64,000 nt of DNA from Chitinibacter fontanus (GCF_013423785.1 NZ_CP058952.1:2507665-2571664); one strand, 5' to 3'; shown: positions 51,215-62,427, counted from the stretch's first letter. A program made the numbers and translations. Notes: generated from the sequence alone by a model not told the origin.

Positions 51215-52801
51215 TCATGCCAGTCGATGATAGCCCGGTAAGGTTAAGAACTCGACAAAGTCATCACTGGTGGTGATTTGCTCAAACATGCGGGCGGCTT
51301 CTTTCAGCGTTGCGCTATAACGCCCTTGCTGCTCGATCTTTGCCACTTCTTCTGCCAGTAATTGCTCAAAAAGTTCGCGGGTTACTTTGCGACCATCGTC
51401 GAGCACGCCTTTGTGCGAGCGTATCCATTGCCAGATTTGCGAGCGGCTAATTTCGGCGGTGGCGGCGTCTTCCATCAGGTTATGGATGGGAACGCACCCC
51501 ATGCCAGCCAGCCATGAGGCCAGATATTGCACCCCGACTGAAATATTGCCGCGCACACCCACTTCGGTGATGGGCGCTTCCGGCTGGAAATCTAATAAAT
51601 CACTAGCCATAACTTGCACATCCAGCCTTTGCTTATGAATTTGATTGGGGTATAGCCCTAAAACAGAATCCCAAGCTGCCTTGGCAATAGGTACTAGACC
51701 AGGGTGTGCCACCCAGCCGCCATCATAGCCATCGCCGGCATCACGTTCTTTGTCGGCACGGACTTGCGCCATGGCTCGCTCGTTCGCTTCGGGGTCAGTT
51801 TTGACGGGGATATAGGCCGACATACCGCCCATTGCCGGAGCTCCGCGCTGGTGGCATGTTTTGAGTAGCAATAATGAATAGGCGCGCATAAATGGCACTG
51901 TCATGGTGATTTTGCCGCGATCAGCCAAACAGAAATCATCGTTGCTGCGGAATTTTTTGATGCAGCTAAAGATATAATCCCAGCGCCCAGCGTTCAATCC
52001 GGCAGAATGCTCGCGCAATTCGTACAGGATTTCATCCATCTCAAAGGCTGCCAGAATCGTCTCAATCAGCACTGTGCCTTTGATGCAGCCATGCGGTGCT
52101 TTCAGCTCGGCCTCGGCCCACGTGAACACATCATTCCACAAGCGCGCTTCCAGATGTGATTCCATTTTAGGCAGATAAAAGTAGCAGGAGCTTCCGAGGC
52201 TAAGCCGATATTGTAGGTTGTGAAACACCACTAAGCCGAAATCAAACAACGAACCAGACATGATTTCGCCGTCGACTTCGACGTGTTTTTCCATCAAGTG
52301 CCAGCCACGCGGGCGAGTAAGTAGCGTGGCAATTTCTTTATTGAGTGCGTATTCTTTACCTTCCGGGCTGGTGTAGCTAATCGTGCGGCGATAGGCATCG
52401 TAGACGTTAATTTGCCCCTCGATCTGGTTTTCCCAGGTCGGGGTATTGGAATCTTCAAAATCGGCCATAAATGATTTGGCGCCTGAATTAAGCGCATTGA
52501 TCATCATTTTGCGCTCAACTGGGCCAGTGATTTCGACGCGGCGATCTTGCAAATCTTCTGGTAGCGTGCTGATTTTCCATTCGCCGTGACGAATGTGTGC
52601 CGTCGTCGGCAGAAAGTCGGGTTTGACGCCTTGATCGAGCAACACTTGTCGAGCTAGGCGGGCAGCCATTAATTCACGGCGGCGCGGCTCGAATAATCGG
52701 TGTAGCTCTGCCAGAAAGGCGAGTGCATCAGGGGAGAGTATCTTCCCGAACTCGGCGCTGATATGGCCTTTGACGCGGATACCTGCCAATGTCGTTGACA
52801 T
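51215..52801 (-). CDS. aceB: Malate synthase A
   Basis: A 528-residue malate synthase A, joining glyoxylate and acetyl-CoA to malate. The family blocks [35 protein letters not shown] and [13 protein letters not shown] are present, with the catalytic Asp near residue 440 ([15 protein letters not shown]). The start MSTTLAG has GGGAG upstream. It follows aceA after 108 bases on the same strand, so the glyoxylate shunt is encoded as aceA-aceB. Confidence 0.96.
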   Translation of the reverse strand: MSTTLAGIRVKGHISAEFGKILSPDALAFLAELHRLFEPRRRELMAARLARQVLLDQGVKPDFLPTTAHIRHGEWKISTLPEDLQDRRVEITGPVERKMMINALNSGAKSFMADFEDSNTPTWENQIEGQINVYDAYRRTISYTSPEGKEYALNKEIATLLTRPRGWHLMEKHVEVDGEIMSGSLFDFGLVVFHNLQYRLSLGSSCYFYLPKMESHLEARLWNDVFTWAEAELKAPHGCIKGTVLIETILAAFEMDEILYELREHSAGLNAGRWDYIFSCIKKFRSNDDFCLADRGKITMTVPFMRAYSLLLLKTCHQRGAPAMGGMSAYIPVKTDPEANERAMAQVRADKERDAGDGYDGGWVAHPGLVPIAKAAWDSVLGLYPNQIHKQRLDVQVMASDLLDFQPEAPITEVGVRGNISVGVQYLASWLAGMGCVPIHNLMEDAATAEISRSQIWQWIRSHKGVLDDGRKVTRELFEQLLAEEVAKIEQQGRYSATLKEAARMFEQITTSDDFVEFLTLPGYHRLA

Positions 52802-52909
52802 ATCGTGTGCTCCCTTCATGTACCTGCAGCCTAGCAGGGCTAGGCTGTGTATTTTTCGCTAACAAAACAGGGAAGGGTATCGCAGCATAAGCGCTGCCCC
52901 CTCGCTTGA

Positions 52910-54190
52910 TCAGTGGAACTGCTCGGCTTCGGTAGAGCCTTTGAGCGCGGTGGTCGATGACTGGCCTTGTTGGATCACTTGTGTAATCTGATCAAAGTAG
53001 CCGGTTCCGACTTCGCGCTGATGTTTCACTGCAGTAAAGCCACGATCTGCCGCCGCAAATTCGGCCTGTTGCAGCTCGACAAAGGCGGTCATGCCTTCGC
53101 GTGCGTAGCCATGTGCCAGATTGAACATACCGTAGTTCAGGGCGTGGAAACCAGCTAAGGTAATGAACTGGAATTTGTAGCCGAGTGCGCCGAGCTCTTT
53201 CTGGAATTTGGCGATGGTTGCATCATCCAAATTTTTCTTCCAGTTGAATGATGGCGAACAATTGTAGGCCAGCATTTTACCGGGGAATTTTGCGTGAATC
53301 GCTTCGGCAAATTTGCGTGCATATTCCAGATCGGGCTTACCGGTTTCACACCACACCAGATCAGCATAGGGGGCATAGGCCAGGCCGCGAGAGATAGCTT
53401 GCTCTAGACCGGGATACGTCTTGTAGAAACCTTCCACAGTACGCTCGCCAGTGCAAAATGCTTTGTCATTGTCATCGACATCACTGGTCAGTAAATCGGC
53501 GGCTTCCGCATCGGTGCGGGCGACGATAATAGTCGGCACGCCCATCACATCAGCCGCCAAACGGGCTGCAACCAGTTTTTCCACGGCTTCGCGCGTTGGC
53601 ACTAATACTTTGCCGCCCATGTGGCCGCATTTCTTGACCGAAGCGAGCTGGTCTTCAAAGTGCACGCCAGCGGCACCTGCTTCAATCATGGCTTTCATTA
53701 ACTCGAACGCATTCAGAACGCCACCGAAGCCCGCTTCGGCATCGGCCACGATTGGTGCAAACCAGTCAATGCTATCGTCGCCTTCGGCGTGATGAATCTG
53801 GTCAGCGCGTGCCAGCGTATTATTAATGCGGCGCACAACTTGCGGCACGGAGTTGGCCGGGTACAGCGATTGATCGGGGTACATTTCACCCGCCAAATTG
53901 GCATCTGCCGCCACTTGCCAGCCAGAGAGGTAAATGGCTTTTAAGCCAGCTTTCACTTGCTGCATTGCCTGATTACCAGTGAGTGCGCCCAAAGCATGCA
54001 CATAAGATTGCTCATGCATGAGTTTCCACAGCTTATTCGCGCCATGTTTCGCTATCGTATATTCCTGCAATAAATTACCACGTAGACGTTCAACGTCGGC
54101 TGCTGAATACGGGCGTTTAACTCCTGCCCAGCGGGGGTTGGTTTTCCAATCAAGCTCAAGTGCGGCGATGCGTTCAGTTGCGGTACTCAT
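52910..54190 (-). CDS. aceA: Isocitrate lyase
   Basis: A 426-residue enzyme cleaving isocitrate to glyoxylate and succinate. The catalytic KKCGH (186-190, Cys188) is intact, as are [17 protein letters not shown] metal residues. The start MSTATERI has AGGGAG upstream. The 230 bases before it hold two dyads that may control the shunt. Confidence 0.97.
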   Translation of the reverse strand: MSTATERIAALELDWKTNPRWAGVKRPYSAADVERLRGNLLQEYTIAKHGANKLWKLMHEQSYVHALGALTGNQAMQQVKAGLKAIYLSGWQVAADANLAGEMYPDQSLYPANSVPQVVRRINNTLARADQIHHAEGDDSIDWFAPIVADAEAGFGGVLNAFELMKAMIEAGAAGVHFEDQLASVKKCGHMGGKVLVPTREAVEKLVAARLAADVMGVPTIIVARTDAEAADLLTSDVDDNDKAFCTGERTVEGFYKTYPGLEQAISRGLAYAPYADLVWCETGKPDLEYARKFAEAIHAKFPGKMLAYNCSPSFNWKKNLDDATIAKFQKELGALGYKFQFITLAGFHALNYGMFNLAHGYAREGMTAFVELQQAEFAAADRGFTAVKHQREVGTGYFDQITQVIQQGQSSTTALKGSTEAEQFH

Positions 54191-54261
54191 GGCATACTCC
54201 CTGTGATCTCTCAAAGCGGGCGAATCAAGAATAACTAGCTGTTTTTATTGAAGCAGGAAAA

Positions 54262-54293
54262 TTTTGCATTGCAACAATTATTGCGATGCACAA
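54262..54293. promoter_or_regulatory. 13-bp imperfect dyad upstream of aceA
   Basis: TTTTGCATTGCAA (54262-54274) and TTGCGATGCACAA (54281-54293) pair at 11 of 13 positions across six bases, about 70-100 bases upstream of the aceA start. Confidence 0.4.
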
Positions 54294-54298
54294 TAAAT

Positions 54299-54322
54299 TG
54301 TAGTCGAAAAAAATTTACTACA
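54299..54322. promoter_or_regulatory. TGTAGT-N12-ACTACA dyad upstream of aceA
   Basis: Perfect 6-bp half-sites separated by 12 bases, in the aceA/grpE divergent region. The hydrogenase control region holds a close relative with 13-base spacing at 2248-2272. Confidence 0.45.
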
Positions 54323-54368
54323 CATTGGGATAATTACTTAGCGCTGCTGCTTTTTCAGCAGAAAAGCC

Positions 54369-54394
54369 CTTGAAATGGTGTGGCTTATCCCCAT
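54369..54394 (+). promoter_or_regulatory. Sigma32 heat-shock promoter of grpE
   Basis: CTTGAA (54369-54374) and CCCCAT (54389-54394) with 14 bases between are an excellent match to the sigma32 consensus, 30 bases before the grpE start. Confidence 0.9.
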
Positions 54395-54423
54395 CTATCG
54401 CTCATTCGCAGTTGGAGGACATC

Positions 54424-54960
54424 ATGAATCAAGAAGTAAACCCAGAAACTCAAGAAGAATTGGCAAACCAAGCGGTTGAGCAAGAGGGCGCTGAAGTTGC
54501 TGCCCCGACTACCGATGAGCTACTGACGCAGGCCTTGGCGGATCTGGAAAAAGCTCGCCAAGATATTCTGTATGTACGGGCTGAAGCAGAAAATGCTCGT
54601 CGCCGTGCGCTAGAAGAAAATGAAAAAGCCCGCAAATTTGCAGTTGAAAAATTCGCACGTGAAATCATTTCAGTGAAAGACGCGATGGACATGGCGCTGC
54701 TGGATCAATCGGGCAATTTTGAAGGCTTGAAAATGGGCGTCGATTTGACCGCCAAACAGTTGGTTACCGTGTTCGAAAAGTTCGAATTGCGTGAAATTAA
54801 CCCCATGGGCGAAAAGCTCGATCCTAATAAGCATCAAGCGATTTCTACGGTGCCAAGCGAGGAAGACGCCAATACCGTGGTGCAAGTGATGCAAAAAGGG
54901 TATGAGCTTTCTGGTCGTACTATTCGTCCGGCCATGGTAGTTGTTGCGGCGGCCAAATAA
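54424..54960 (+). CDS. grpE: Nucleotide exchange factor GrpE
   Basis: A 178-residue GrpE: acidic unstructured N-terminus, long coiled-coil helix (about 40-95), and C-terminal beta domain with HQAISTVPSEEDANTVVQVMQKGYELSGRTIRPAMVVV. It releases ADP from DnaK. The start MNQEVN has GGAGG before it; the longer frame from 54370 overlaps the sigma32 promoter. dnaK follows with its own heat-shock promoter. Confidence 0.96.
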   Translation: MNQEVNPETQEELANQAVEQEGAEVAAPTTDELLTQALADLEKARQDILYVRAEAENARRRALEENEKARKFAVEKFAREIISVKDAMDMALLDQSGNFEGLKMGVDLTAKQLVTVFEKFELREINPMGEKLDPNKHQAISTVPSEEDANTVVQVMQKGYELSGRTIRPAMVVVAAAK

Positions 54961-55006
54961 GCTGCACGTTTTCAATAGCTTGCAATGACTTTTGTGTGAT
55001 TGAGCT

Positions 55007-55032
55007 CTTGAAAATATAAATGGTATCCCCAC
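55007..55032 (+). promoter_or_regulatory. Sigma32 heat-shock promoter of dnaK
   Basis: CTTGAA (55007-55012) and CCCCAC (55027-55032), again 14 bases apart, 88 bases before the dnaK start. Confidence 0.88.
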
Positions 55033-55119
55033 TTAGTAGTTATGGTTATTTGTAAACACTGCCGCCTTTAAAACTTGAACAATTCAAGGTGGCAGGCACT
55101 AGAGATGAAGGAAAATAAA

Positions 55120-57036
55120 ATGGGCAAAATTATCGGTATTGACTTGGGTACAACCAATAGCTGTGTAGCTGTTATCGAGAACGGTCAACCTAAAGTAATT
55201 GAAAATGCAGAAGGCGCGCGTACTACGCCGTCGATTATCGCTTACCAAGAAGATGGTGAGATTTTGGTTGGCGCGCCTGCGAAACGTCAGGCTGTAACTA
55301 ACCCGAAAAATACTTTGTACGCTGTTAAGCGTTTGATCGGTCGCCGCTTCGAAGACAAAGAAGTGAAGAAAGATATCGATTCAATGCCATTTAGCATCGT
55401 ACAAGCCGACAACGGCGACGCTTGGGTTTCTGTGCGCGACAAAAAAATGGCGCCACCGCAAATCTCTGCTGAGATCCTGCGCAAAATGAAAAAAACCGCC
55501 GAAGACTACCTCGGTGAAGAAGTGACTGAAGCGGTGATTACCGTTCCTGCTTACTTTAACGACAGCCAACGCCAAGCGACTAAAGACGCGGGCCGTATCG
55601 CGGGTCTGGACGTAAAACGTATCATCAACGAGCCAACTGCAGCGGCAATGGCGTTCGGTATGGACAAAGTCGCTAAGGGCGACCGTAAAATCGCCGTTTA
55701 CGACTTGGGTGGCGGTACGTTCGATATTTCGATTATCGACATCGCTGACGTTGATGGCTCAACAGCATTCGAAGTATTGGCTACTAACGGCGATACATTC
55801 CTCGGCGGTGAAGATTTCGACCAACGTCTGATGGATTACATTATTGCCGAGTTTAAGAAAGAGCAAGGCATTGATCTGAAAAACGACGTAATGGCATTGC
55901 AACGTCTGAAAGAAGCGGCTGAGAAAGCGAAGATCGAATTGTCATCGAGCGCGCAAACTGAAATCAACTTGCCATACGTGACCATGGATGCAACCGGTCC
56001 AAAACACTTGGTAATGAAGATTACTCGCGCGAAATTCGAGTCTTTGGTGGATGACTTGATCGCTCGCTCAATCGAGCCATGCAAGATTGCATTGAAAGAC
56101 GCAGGCTTGAAAGCTTCTGACATCGACGACGTGATCTTGGTCGGCGGTCAGACTCGTATGCCTAAAGTAATGGATGCGGTAAAAGACTTCTTTGGTAAAG
56201 ATCCACGTCGTGACGTGAACCCTGACGAAGCGGTGGCTGTTGGTGCTGCATTGCAAGGCTCGGTATTGGGCGGCGATCGTAAAGATATCTTGCTGCTGGA
56301 CGTAACGCCATTGTCTTTGGGTATCGAAACTTTGGGCGGCATCATGACTAAGCTGATCCAGAAAAACACCACGATCCCAACCAAAGCGTCACAAACGTTC
56401 TCGACTGCTGATGATAACCAAAGCGCGGTAACGATTCACGTGTTGCAAGGTGAGCGTGAGAAAGCGTCGGCGAATAAATCGCTGGGTCAATTTAACTTGG
56501 GCGACATTCCACCAGCACCACGTGGCGTGCCACAAATTGAAGTGACTTTCGACATCGACGCGAACGGTATCTTGCACGTTGGCGCGAAAGACAAAGCATC
56601 AGGTAAAGAAGCGAAAATCACGATCCAAGCTTCTTCAGGTTTGTCTGAAGCTGAAATCGAAGCAATGGTGAAAGACGCTGAATTGAACGCCGAAGAAGAC
56701 AAAAAACTGCACGAATTGGTGACTGCTCGCAACTCCGGTGAAGCGATGATCCACCAAGTGAAGAAAATGTTGACTGACGCGGGCGACAAAGTAACGGCGG
56801 ATGAGAAAGTTGAAATCGAAGCCGCAATTGCTGAGCTGGAAGGCGTGGTAAAAGGCGACGACAAAGAAGCGATCGAAGCCAAAACTGAAGCGCTGATGAA
56901 AGCAAGCCACAAAGTTGCTGAGAAAATGTACGCGGAGCAAGCGGCACCAGAAGCTGGCGCACAAGCTGCAGGTAGCGACGCTAAGGATGACGGCAACGTA
57001 GTTGATGCTGAATTTACCGAAGTTAAAGATAAGTAA
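55120..57036 (+). CDS. dnaK: Chaperone DnaK (Hsp70)
   Basis: A 638-residue Hsp70, standard length. The ATPase domain begins [17 protein letters not shown]; the conserved linker [14 protein letters not shown] region and the C-terminal acidic end ([15 protein letters not shown]) are intact. It refolds proteins in cycles with GrpE and DnaJ, both adjacent. The start at 55120 has AAGGA upstream. Codon use is strongly biased, as expected for a highly expressed gene. Confidence 0.98.
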   Translation: MGKIIGIDLGTTNSCVAVIENGQPKVIENAEGARTTPSIIAYQEDGEILVGAPAKRQAVTNPKNTLYAVKRLIGRRFEDKEVKKDIDSMPFSIVQADNGDAWVSVRDKKMAPPQISAEILRKMKKTAEDYLGEEVTEAVITVPAYFNDSQRQATKDAGRIAGLDVKRIINEPTAAAMAFGMDKVAKGDRKIAVYDLGGGTFDISIIDIADVDGSTAFEVLATNGDTFLGGEDFDQRLMDYIIAEFKKEQGIDLKNDVMALQRLKEAAEKAKIELSSSAQTEINLPYVTMDATGPKHLVMKITRAKFESLVDDLIARSIEPCKIALKDAGLKASDIDDVILVGGQTRMPKVMDAVKDFFGKDPRRDVNPDEAVAVGAALQGSVLGGDRKDILLLDVTPLSLGIETLGGIMTKLIQKNTTIPTKASQTFSTADDNQSAVTIHVLQGEREKASANKSLGQFNLGDIPPAPRGVPQIEVTFDIDANGILHVGAKDKASGKEAKITIQASSGLSEAEIEAMVKDAELNAEEDKKLHELVTARNSGEAMIHQVKKMLTDAGDKVTADEKVEIEAAIAELEGVVKGDDKEAIEAKTEALMKASHKVAEKMYAEQAAPEAGAQAAGSDAKDDGNVVDAEFTEVKDK

Positions 57037-57107
57037 TTTGGCATAACCATTAGGCACAGCGCTTGCATTGCGGGCGGCTGTGCCTTTTTGTCTCATGGAA
57101 AAGCATC

Positions 57108-58232
57108 ATGGCAAAAAAAGATTTTTACGATATTCTGGGCGTTAATCGCGACGCCTCAGATGAAGAAATCAAAAAGGCATATCGCAAGCTGGCGATGAAA
57201 TACCATCCGGATCGCAATCCGGATGCGAAAGATGCCGAAGAAAAATTTAAAGAAGCCAAAGAAGCCTACGAAATTTTGTCGGATGGTCAGAAGCGCTCAG
57301 CTTACGATCAATACGGCCATGCTGGTGTTGACCCGCAAGCTGGTATGGGCGGCGGTGGCTTTGGTGGCGGTGGTTTTGGCGATTTTGCCGATATCTTTGG
57401 CGATATCTTTGGTGGTGGCGGTGGCCGTGGTGGTCGAAGCAATGTGTACCGTGGCGCTGACTTGCGTTACAACATGGAAATCACGCTGGAAGAAGCGGCG
57501 CGTGGTGTTGAGAAGCAAATCAAGATTCCATCGCATGACGAGTGTGATAGCTGTAACGGTACTGGCGCTAAGCCAGGTACGGAGGCGAAAACCTGCCATA
57601 CATGTAATGGTCACGGCCAAGTGCGTGTGGCGCAAGGTTTTTTCAGCATTCAGCAAACGTGTCCGACCTGCCATGGTACAGGCAAGTACATACCTGACCC
57701 ATGCCGTAAATGCTCGGGCACTGGCCGCGTAGCCACTCACAAAACGCTTGCAGTGAAAATACCTGCAGGTGTGGACGAGGGCGATCGGATTCGTCTATCG
57801 GGCGAAGGTGAGGCTGGCGTGAATGGCGGCCCTCCAGGCGATCTGTACGTCGTTACGCACATCAAGAAACACGCGGTGTTTGAGCGTGAAGGCAATGATC
57901 TGCATTGCGAAATGCCGATTAGCTTTACTGTGGCGGCTTTGGGTGGCGAGATTGAGATTCCGACTTTGTCTGGCAAAGCGCGGATTACGATTCCACCTGA
58001 GACACAAACCGGTCAAGTGTTCCGTTTGCGCAGCAAAGGTATCAAAGGCGTGCGCAGCGCAATTACCGGTGATTTGATGTGTCATGTGGTGGTCGAAACA
58101 CCAGTGAAGCTCACAGGCCGTCAGAAAGAGCTTTTGAAAGAGTTTGAAGAAATCAGTCAGGGCGATTCGGATAAACACAATCCACGTGCTAAATCGTTCA
58201 TGGATAAAGTAAAGGATTTCTTTGCTACTTGA
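57108..58232 (+). CDS. dnaJ: Chaperone DnaJ (Hsp40)
   Basis: A 374-residue type I J-protein: J domain with HPD ([11 protein letters not shown]), Gly/Phe-rich linker (about 75-110), four CxxCxGxG zinc motifs (about 145-205), and C-terminal substrate domains. It delivers clients to DnaK and stimulates its ATPase. No separate promoter is evident in the 71-base gap after dnaK. A 47-base repeat and a terminator follow its stop. Confidence 0.98.
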   Translation: MAKKDFYDILGVNRDASDEEIKKAYRKLAMKYHPDRNPDAKDAEEKFKEAKEAYEILSDGQKRSAYDQYGHAGVDPQAGMGGGGFGGGGFGDFADIFGDIFGGGGGRGGRSNVYRGADLRYNMEITLEEAARGVEKQIKIPSHDECDSCNGTGAKPGTEAKTCHTCNGHGQVRVAQGFFSIQQTCPTCHGTGKYIPDPCRKCSGTGRVATHKTLAVKIPAGVDEGDRIRLSGEGEAGVNGGPPGDLYVVTHIKKHAVFEREGNDLHCEMPISFTVAALGGEIEIPTLSGKARITIPPETQTGQVFRLRSKGIKGVRSAITGDLMCHVVVETPVKLTGRQKELLKEFEEISQGDSDKHNPRAKSFMDKVKDFFAT

Positions 58233-58235
58233 TGG

Positions 58236-58282
58236 GGTATATTTACAGGGTTCATATATAGCAAGGGCTCTGTATGTATACC
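58236..58282. repeat. 47-bp GGTAT...ATACC element, copy E
   Basis: From GGTATATTT to GTATACC, exactly 47 bases, with paired inner blocks TACAG/CTGTA next to the GGTATA/TATACC ends. Preceded by CTTGATGG, in which TGA is the dnaJ stop codon, the same junction as copy A behind hypA. Confidence 0.6.
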
Positions 58283-58285
58283 AAT

Positions 58286-58315
58286 AAAAAGGCCATTCAA
58301 TGAATGGCCTTTTTT
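58286..58315. terminator. Terminator between dnaJ and the binding-protein gene
   Basis: AAAAAGGCCATTC and GAATGGCCTTTTTT form a strong stem with a tiny loop; serves both convergent genes. Confidence 0.88.
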
Positions 58316-58335
58316 GCATTCCAAGCTATTTGTGT

Positions 58336-59493
58336 TTAGCGGGTTAGCGCACCGGTAGGGGAAATCATGGTTAGCTCACCAAAATTTGAACCAGCACGTT
58401 TGGTGGCGTTGTAGTCCACCACAAAACCGCCGAGGTCAAATCGATTCAGTGTGGTTAGCGCGTTATAAACGGCGGCCCGACTTGGTGCTTTGCCAGCGCG
58501 TTTTATCCCCTCAACAACAATACGCGCGGCAATATAGCCCTCTAGCATGGCGTAGCTTGGGTATTTCGCGATGGCCGCCAGCGATTCTTTTTTACCCGAA
58601 GAACCAGACCCCAATTCCGCATACACGTCGTCTTGGAATTCTTGCACAACACGCGCGCGAGTGTTGTACGGGTAAGGCATAACCTGACTGATACCTAAGC
58701 CATGGGCGGTTTTCTTACCGATTTGTTTGCCAACTTCTTCAAATTGCACTGCAGAGAGTGCATAAATTTGTGAAGTGCCACCATGGTTTTTATATTCCTG
58801 CACGAATGTCGCCGCTGGTTTGGTGACCGCAACCAGAATTACAGCTTCAGGGTTGATTTTAGCCAGCTCTGCTGCCGCTTTGCTGCTATCGCCAGTTTTG
58901 CCGTCGTACCAGGCTTCACCCGCAATTTTTAGCTGTTTTTTTGCCAATGAGGCTTTAAGGGCGGTTACGCCAGCATCGCCAAAACCACCTTGTTGCGCCA
59001 ATACGCCAAACTTTGTCACGCCCAAGTTTTCATTAAGCAATTTCACCAGACGATCGATTTCTTGGGTGTAGCTGGCGCGGGTATGGAAAATATAAGGGCT
59101 GCCAGGGTTACGCAGTGAGTCGGCCCCTGTGTGCACACCCACCAGTGGTACGCTATTGGTATCGAGCACTTTAGATTTGATGAGCGCCGCAATATTATCG
59201 GTGCCGTAAAACGAAATCAGCGCCGTTGCATTTTCTTTTTCAATAAAATCTTGGGCATTTTTTACCGTGGTTTGTGGATTGCCTGCATCGTCACGGACTA
59301 CGTGATTGATCAATTCACCATTCACCCCGCCGCGGCCATTTACCTGATTGAAATAAATCGACGCGCCCAAGGCCATTGCTTTACCTGTTTCGGCAGCTAG
59401 ACCAGTGGTGGGTACCGATTGGCCAATCGTGATATCCGCGTAAGCCTGTGAGACTAGCGCGAGGCTAGCAGCGATGATGAGTTTTTTTAACAC
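58336..59493 (-). CDS. Branched-chain-amino-acid-type ABC substrate-binding protein
   Basis: A 385-residue periplasmic binding protein (Leu/Ile/Val-binding family, Peripla_BP_6). Signal peptide 1-19 ending AYA; the mature part begins ITIGQSVPTTG, typical of the family. The start GTG at 59493 has GGGGAGAG upstream. No permease or ATPase gene is next to it, so it is an orphan component; the ligand is unknown. Confidence 0.88.
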   Translation of the reverse strand: MLKKLIIAASLALVSQAYADITIGQSVPTTGLAAETGKAMALGASIYFNQVNGRGGVNGELINHVVRDDAGNPQTTVKNAQDFIEKENATALISFYGTDNIAALIKSKVLDTNSVPLVGVHTGADSLRNPGSPYIFHTRASYTQEIDRLVKLLNENLGVTKFGVLAQQGGFGDAGVTALKASLAKKQLKIAGEAWYDGKTGDSSKAAAELAKINPEAVILVAVTKPAATFVQEYKNHGGTSQIYALSAVQFEEVGKQIGKKTAHGLGISQVMPYPYNTRARVVQEFQDDVYAELGSGSSGKKESLAAIAKYPSYAMLEGYIAARIVVEGIKRAGKAPSRAAVYNALTTLNRFDLGGFVVDYNATKRAGSNFGELTMISPTGALTR

Positions 59494-59590
59494 GATGCAC
59501 TCTCCCCTTTGCATGTGAATTGATGCGCCTCATCTTAAATTAATGTTGGCTGGTGGTATAGTGTTCGCTGAATTTGGCGGAGAATTTGCG

Positions 59591-60091
59591 ATGCGGCGTG
59601 GCGTTTACGCAGGTAGTTTTGATCCTGTAACCAAAGGTCATCTATGGATGATCGAGCATGGCGTGAAGTTATTTGACGAGATGATCGTCGCAATCGGTGA
59701 AAATCCGGATAAAAAATACACCTTTTCGCTTGATGAGCGCGTGGCCATGCTGCGTGAAACGACCAGCCAAATGCCCAATTTGCGCGTGGAAGTGTTTGAA
59801 AACCGCTTTTTAGTCGATTATGCCCGTGAGCAAGGGGCTCAGTTTATTCTGCGCGGGATTCGGGAAGCCGCAGATTACGAATTCGAACGCAAAATGCGCT
59901 ACGTCAATGCGGATTTAGCGCCCCATATCGATACTATTTTCTTAATGCCGCCGCGAGAAATTGCCGAAATTAGCTCAACCATGGTCAAAGGCTTGGTTGG
60001 GCCACAGGGATGGGAAGGGGTGGTGAAACAGTATGTGCCAGACCCGGTGTTTATGCGCTTATTGCATGGCCATAAAACTGTCGCAAAATAA
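59591..60091 (+). CDS. coaD: Pantetheine-phosphate adenylyltransferase
   Basis: A 166-residue nucleotidyltransferase of coenzyme A synthesis, making dephospho-CoA. The [11 protein letters not shown] motif holds the catalytic TxGH His, and ISSTMVK near the C-terminus is the second nucleotide motif. The start [10 protein letters not shown] has GGAG upstream; a longer frame from 59543 is unsupported. Divergent from the binding-protein gene. Confidence 0.96.
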   Translation: MRRGVYAGSFDPVTKGHLWMIEHGVKLFDEMIVAIGENPDKKYTFSLDERVAMLRETTSQMPNLRVEVFENRFLVDYAREQGAQFILRGIREAADYEFERKMRYVNADLAPHIDTIFLMPPREIAEISSTMVKGLVGPQGWEGVVKQYVPDPVFMRLLHGHKTVAK

Positions 60092-60165
60092 CCGCACCAT
60101 CGTTGCACGGCACTATTAAAGTGCAAGCCAATGAATGTTGAACCAAGAATTGAAAGGATGCAGTC

Positions 60166-61368
60166 GTGAGAATTGGAACGCCGCTTAGTCAATCTGCTGT
60201 GAAAGTGATGCTGCTCGGATGCGGCGAATTGGGTAAAGAAGTGATTATCGCGCTACAGCGCTTAGGTGTCGAAGTCATTGGTGTTGATCGTTATGATAAC
60301 GCCCCTGGGATGCAGGTGTCGCACCGCAGCCATGTGATCGATATGAGCGATGCAAAAGCTTTGCGCGCACTGGTCGAGGCGGAGCGCCCCCATTTCATCG
60401 TGCCGGAAATCGAAGCGATCGCTACTGATGAACTAGTGCGCATTGAGGCTGATGGCTTGGCCACGGTGATTCCCACTGCGCGCGCAACGCAACTGACGAT
60501 GAACCGCGAAGGCATCCGCCGTCTGGCCGCCGAAGAGTTAGGCTTGCCAACATCGGCCTATCGGTTTGCTAACTCATTGGCTGAGTTGCAAGCTGCGACG
60601 GTTGAAATCGGTTTTCCATGCTTGGTGAAACCGGTGATGTCATCATCAGGCAAAGGTCAGTCGTTGTTGAAGTCGGCAACTGATGTGGAGGCTGCTTGGA
60701 ACTACGCAGCAGCTGGTAGTCGCGTCGATCATGGTCGCGTGATTGTCGAAGGCTTTGTTGATTTTGAATACGAAATCACGCTACTCACGGTGCGCTCGCT
60801 CGGCGAAGATGGCGATATCAAAACTTCATTCTGCGCGCCCGTAGGCCATTTACAGGTAAAGGGCGATTACGTCGAAAGCTGGCAACCGCAACGGATGAAT
60901 CCAAAAGCGCTGGAGCGCGCGCAAGAGATTGCCCGTAAAGTCACCGGCGCATTGGGCGGACGTGGTCTGTTTGGCGTTGAGCTGTTTGTTAAAGGTGACG
61001 ATGTGTGGTTCTCGGAAGTCAGCCCACGCCCGCACGACACTGGCTTGGTGACTTTGATGAGCCAGTATTTCTCTGAGTTCGAGCTGCATGCCCGCGCGAT
61101 TTTGGGTTTGCCAGTCGATGTGAGCCAGCGCGAACCAGCTGCCAGTGCCGTGATTTATGGTGGCATGGAAGAAGCTGGTATCGCCTTCGATGGCGTTGCC
61201 GCTGCCTTAGCTGTGCCGCGCAGTGATTTACGCCTGTTTGGCAAGCCTGAAGCCTTTGAACGTCGTCGTATGGGCGTAGCGCTGGCTGCCGGCAGTGATA
61301 CCGATGTGGCGCGGGATCGCGCCAAGTTGGCTGCGGGTTTGGTGCAACCTGTAGTGGTTGAATCGTAA
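60166..61368 (+). CDS. purT: Formate-dependent phosphoribosylglycinamide formyltransferase
   Basis: A 400-residue ATP-grasp enzyme that formylates GAR with free formate and ATP, replacing PurN in purine synthesis. Features: GCGELGKEV near the N-terminus, [14 protein letters not shown] loop, and the [13 protein letters not shown] block. Starts with GTG at 60166 with AAGGA upstream. Terminated by a hairpin. Confidence 0.95.
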   Translation: MRIGTPLSQSAVKVMLLGCGELGKEVIIALQRLGVEVIGVDRYDNAPGMQVSHRSHVIDMSDAKALRALVEAERPHFIVPEIEAIATDELVRIEADGLATVIPTARATQLTMNREGIRRLAAEELGLPTSAYRFANSLAELQAATVEIGFPCLVKPVMSSSGKGQSLLKSATDVEAAWNYAAAGSRVDHGRVIVEGFVDFEYEITLLTVRSLGEDGDIKTSFCAPVGHLQVKGDYVESWQPQRMNPKALERAQEIARKVTGALGGRGLFGVELFVKGDDVWFSEVSPRPHDTGLVTLMSQYFSEFELHARAILGLPVDVSQREPAASAVIYGGMEEAGIAFDGVAAALAVPRSDLRLFGKPEAFERRRMGVALAAGSDTDVARDRAKLAAGLVQPVVVES

Positions 61369-61420
61369 TTAACCGTTTGGACAATTTGGCATTATTTTTG
61401 TACTAAAAGCTCACAGAGAA

Positions 61421-61450
61421 GGCCGCAGGGTTTGATACACTGCGGTCTTT
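61421..61450 (+). terminator. Terminator after purT
   Basis: GGCCGCAG (61421-61428) and CTGCGGTC (61440-61447) pair with one wobble, followed by TTT; moderate strength. Confidence 0.6.
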
Positions 61451-61480
61451 GTACGTCTACACCAGTCAAAGTTGAATTCC

Positions 61481-62413
61481 ATGGATCTCACCAGCTATCG
61501 CAATCGCCTTGCCAAAAACGCCCGCCACTGGGGCAAATGGGCGCGTCGTCAGGGTTTGCAGTGCTATCGCATTTACGAGCGAGATGTGCCCGAATTTCCG
61601 ATGATCGTTGATATCTATGGCGATCGCGTGCATTTGCAGGAATACGATACCGGCTGGATGGAGTCGGATGAAGACTATTCGGCATGGATCGACGAAATTC
61701 ACGCTGCGACTGCCGACGTACTCGGCCTGCCGATTGAGCATGTATCGCTGAAAATCCGCAAGCGGATGAAAGGCCTGACTCAGTACGAGAAAAACGAAGA
61801 ATCGGGCGAATTTTTTGTCGTTGAAGAAAACGGCCTCAAATTCGAAGTTAATCTCGACGCCTATCTCGATACCGGCCTGTTTCTCGACCATCGCAATACG
61901 CGCAAACGCGTGATGGGCGAAGCTGCTGGTAAGCGTTTCCTCAATCTATTTAGCTATACCGGTGCGTTCAGTGTGTACGCGGCCGCCGGTGGCGCTGCAA
62001 GCTCGCTGACGGTGGATTTATCGAATACCTATTTGGAATGGGCGGGTCGCAACTTTGCGCTAAATGGTATGGATCCAGCCAAGCATCAGCGCGTGCGTGC
62101 CGATGTATTTGAGTTTTTGCGCGAGGCGACCTGCAGCCCGCAAAAATACGATTTGATCGTGATGGACCCGCCAAGCTTTTCCAACTCGAAAAAAATGCTC
62201 GGCGTACTCGATGTGCAGCGCGATCATGCGTATTTGATTGAGTCGTGTATGAGCATGCTCGCGCCCGGCGGCGTACTGTATTTCTCGAATAATCTGCGCA
62301 GCTTCGAGCTGGACCCGATGTTTGTCGGTCGTTGCGAAAACCTGACCGCGCAATCGATTCCGGAAGACTTCCGTAATAAGCGCATTCATCAGTGCTTCCG
62401 TTTTACTAAGTAA
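61481..62413 (+). CDS. RlmK/RlmI-like SAM-dependent rRNA methyltransferase
   Basis: A 310-residue class I methyltransferase of the group related to the C-terminal half of RlmKL (m7G2069 of 23S rRNA) and RlmI. SAM-binding FLNLFSYTGAFSVYAA (about 150-165) and catalytic DPPSFSNSKKM (about 230-240) are visible; an N-terminal region of about 100 residues resembles the RlmK half. The start MDLTSYRN is chosen over a longer frame by three codons. Exact RNA target is unproven. Confidence 0.85.
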   Translation: MDLTSYRNRLAKNARHWGKWARRQGLQCYRIYERDVPEFPMIVDIYGDRVHLQEYDTGWMESDEDYSAWIDEIHAATADVLGLPIEHVSLKIRKRMKGLTQYEKNEESGEFFVVEENGLKFEVNLDAYLDTGLFLDHRNTRKRVMGEAAGKRFLNLFSYTGAFSVYAAAGGAASSLTVDLSNTYLEWAGRNFALNGMDPAKHQRVRADVFEFLREATCSPQKYDLIVMDPPSFSNSKKMLGVLDVQRDHAYLIESCMSMLAPGGVLYFSNNLRSFELDPMFVGRCENLTAQSIPEDFRNKRIHQCFRFTK

Positions 62414-62427
62414 GTGCTGAGTTTGGT

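Noticed and set aside
56487..57096. Long minus-strand frames opposite dnaK
   Set aside because: These arise from strong codon bias in dnaK; compositions are Ser/Phe-rich or low complexity with no motif.
57340..57440. GGCGGT-rich tandem-like sequence
   Set aside because: This is the normal Gly/Phe-rich linker of DnaJ.
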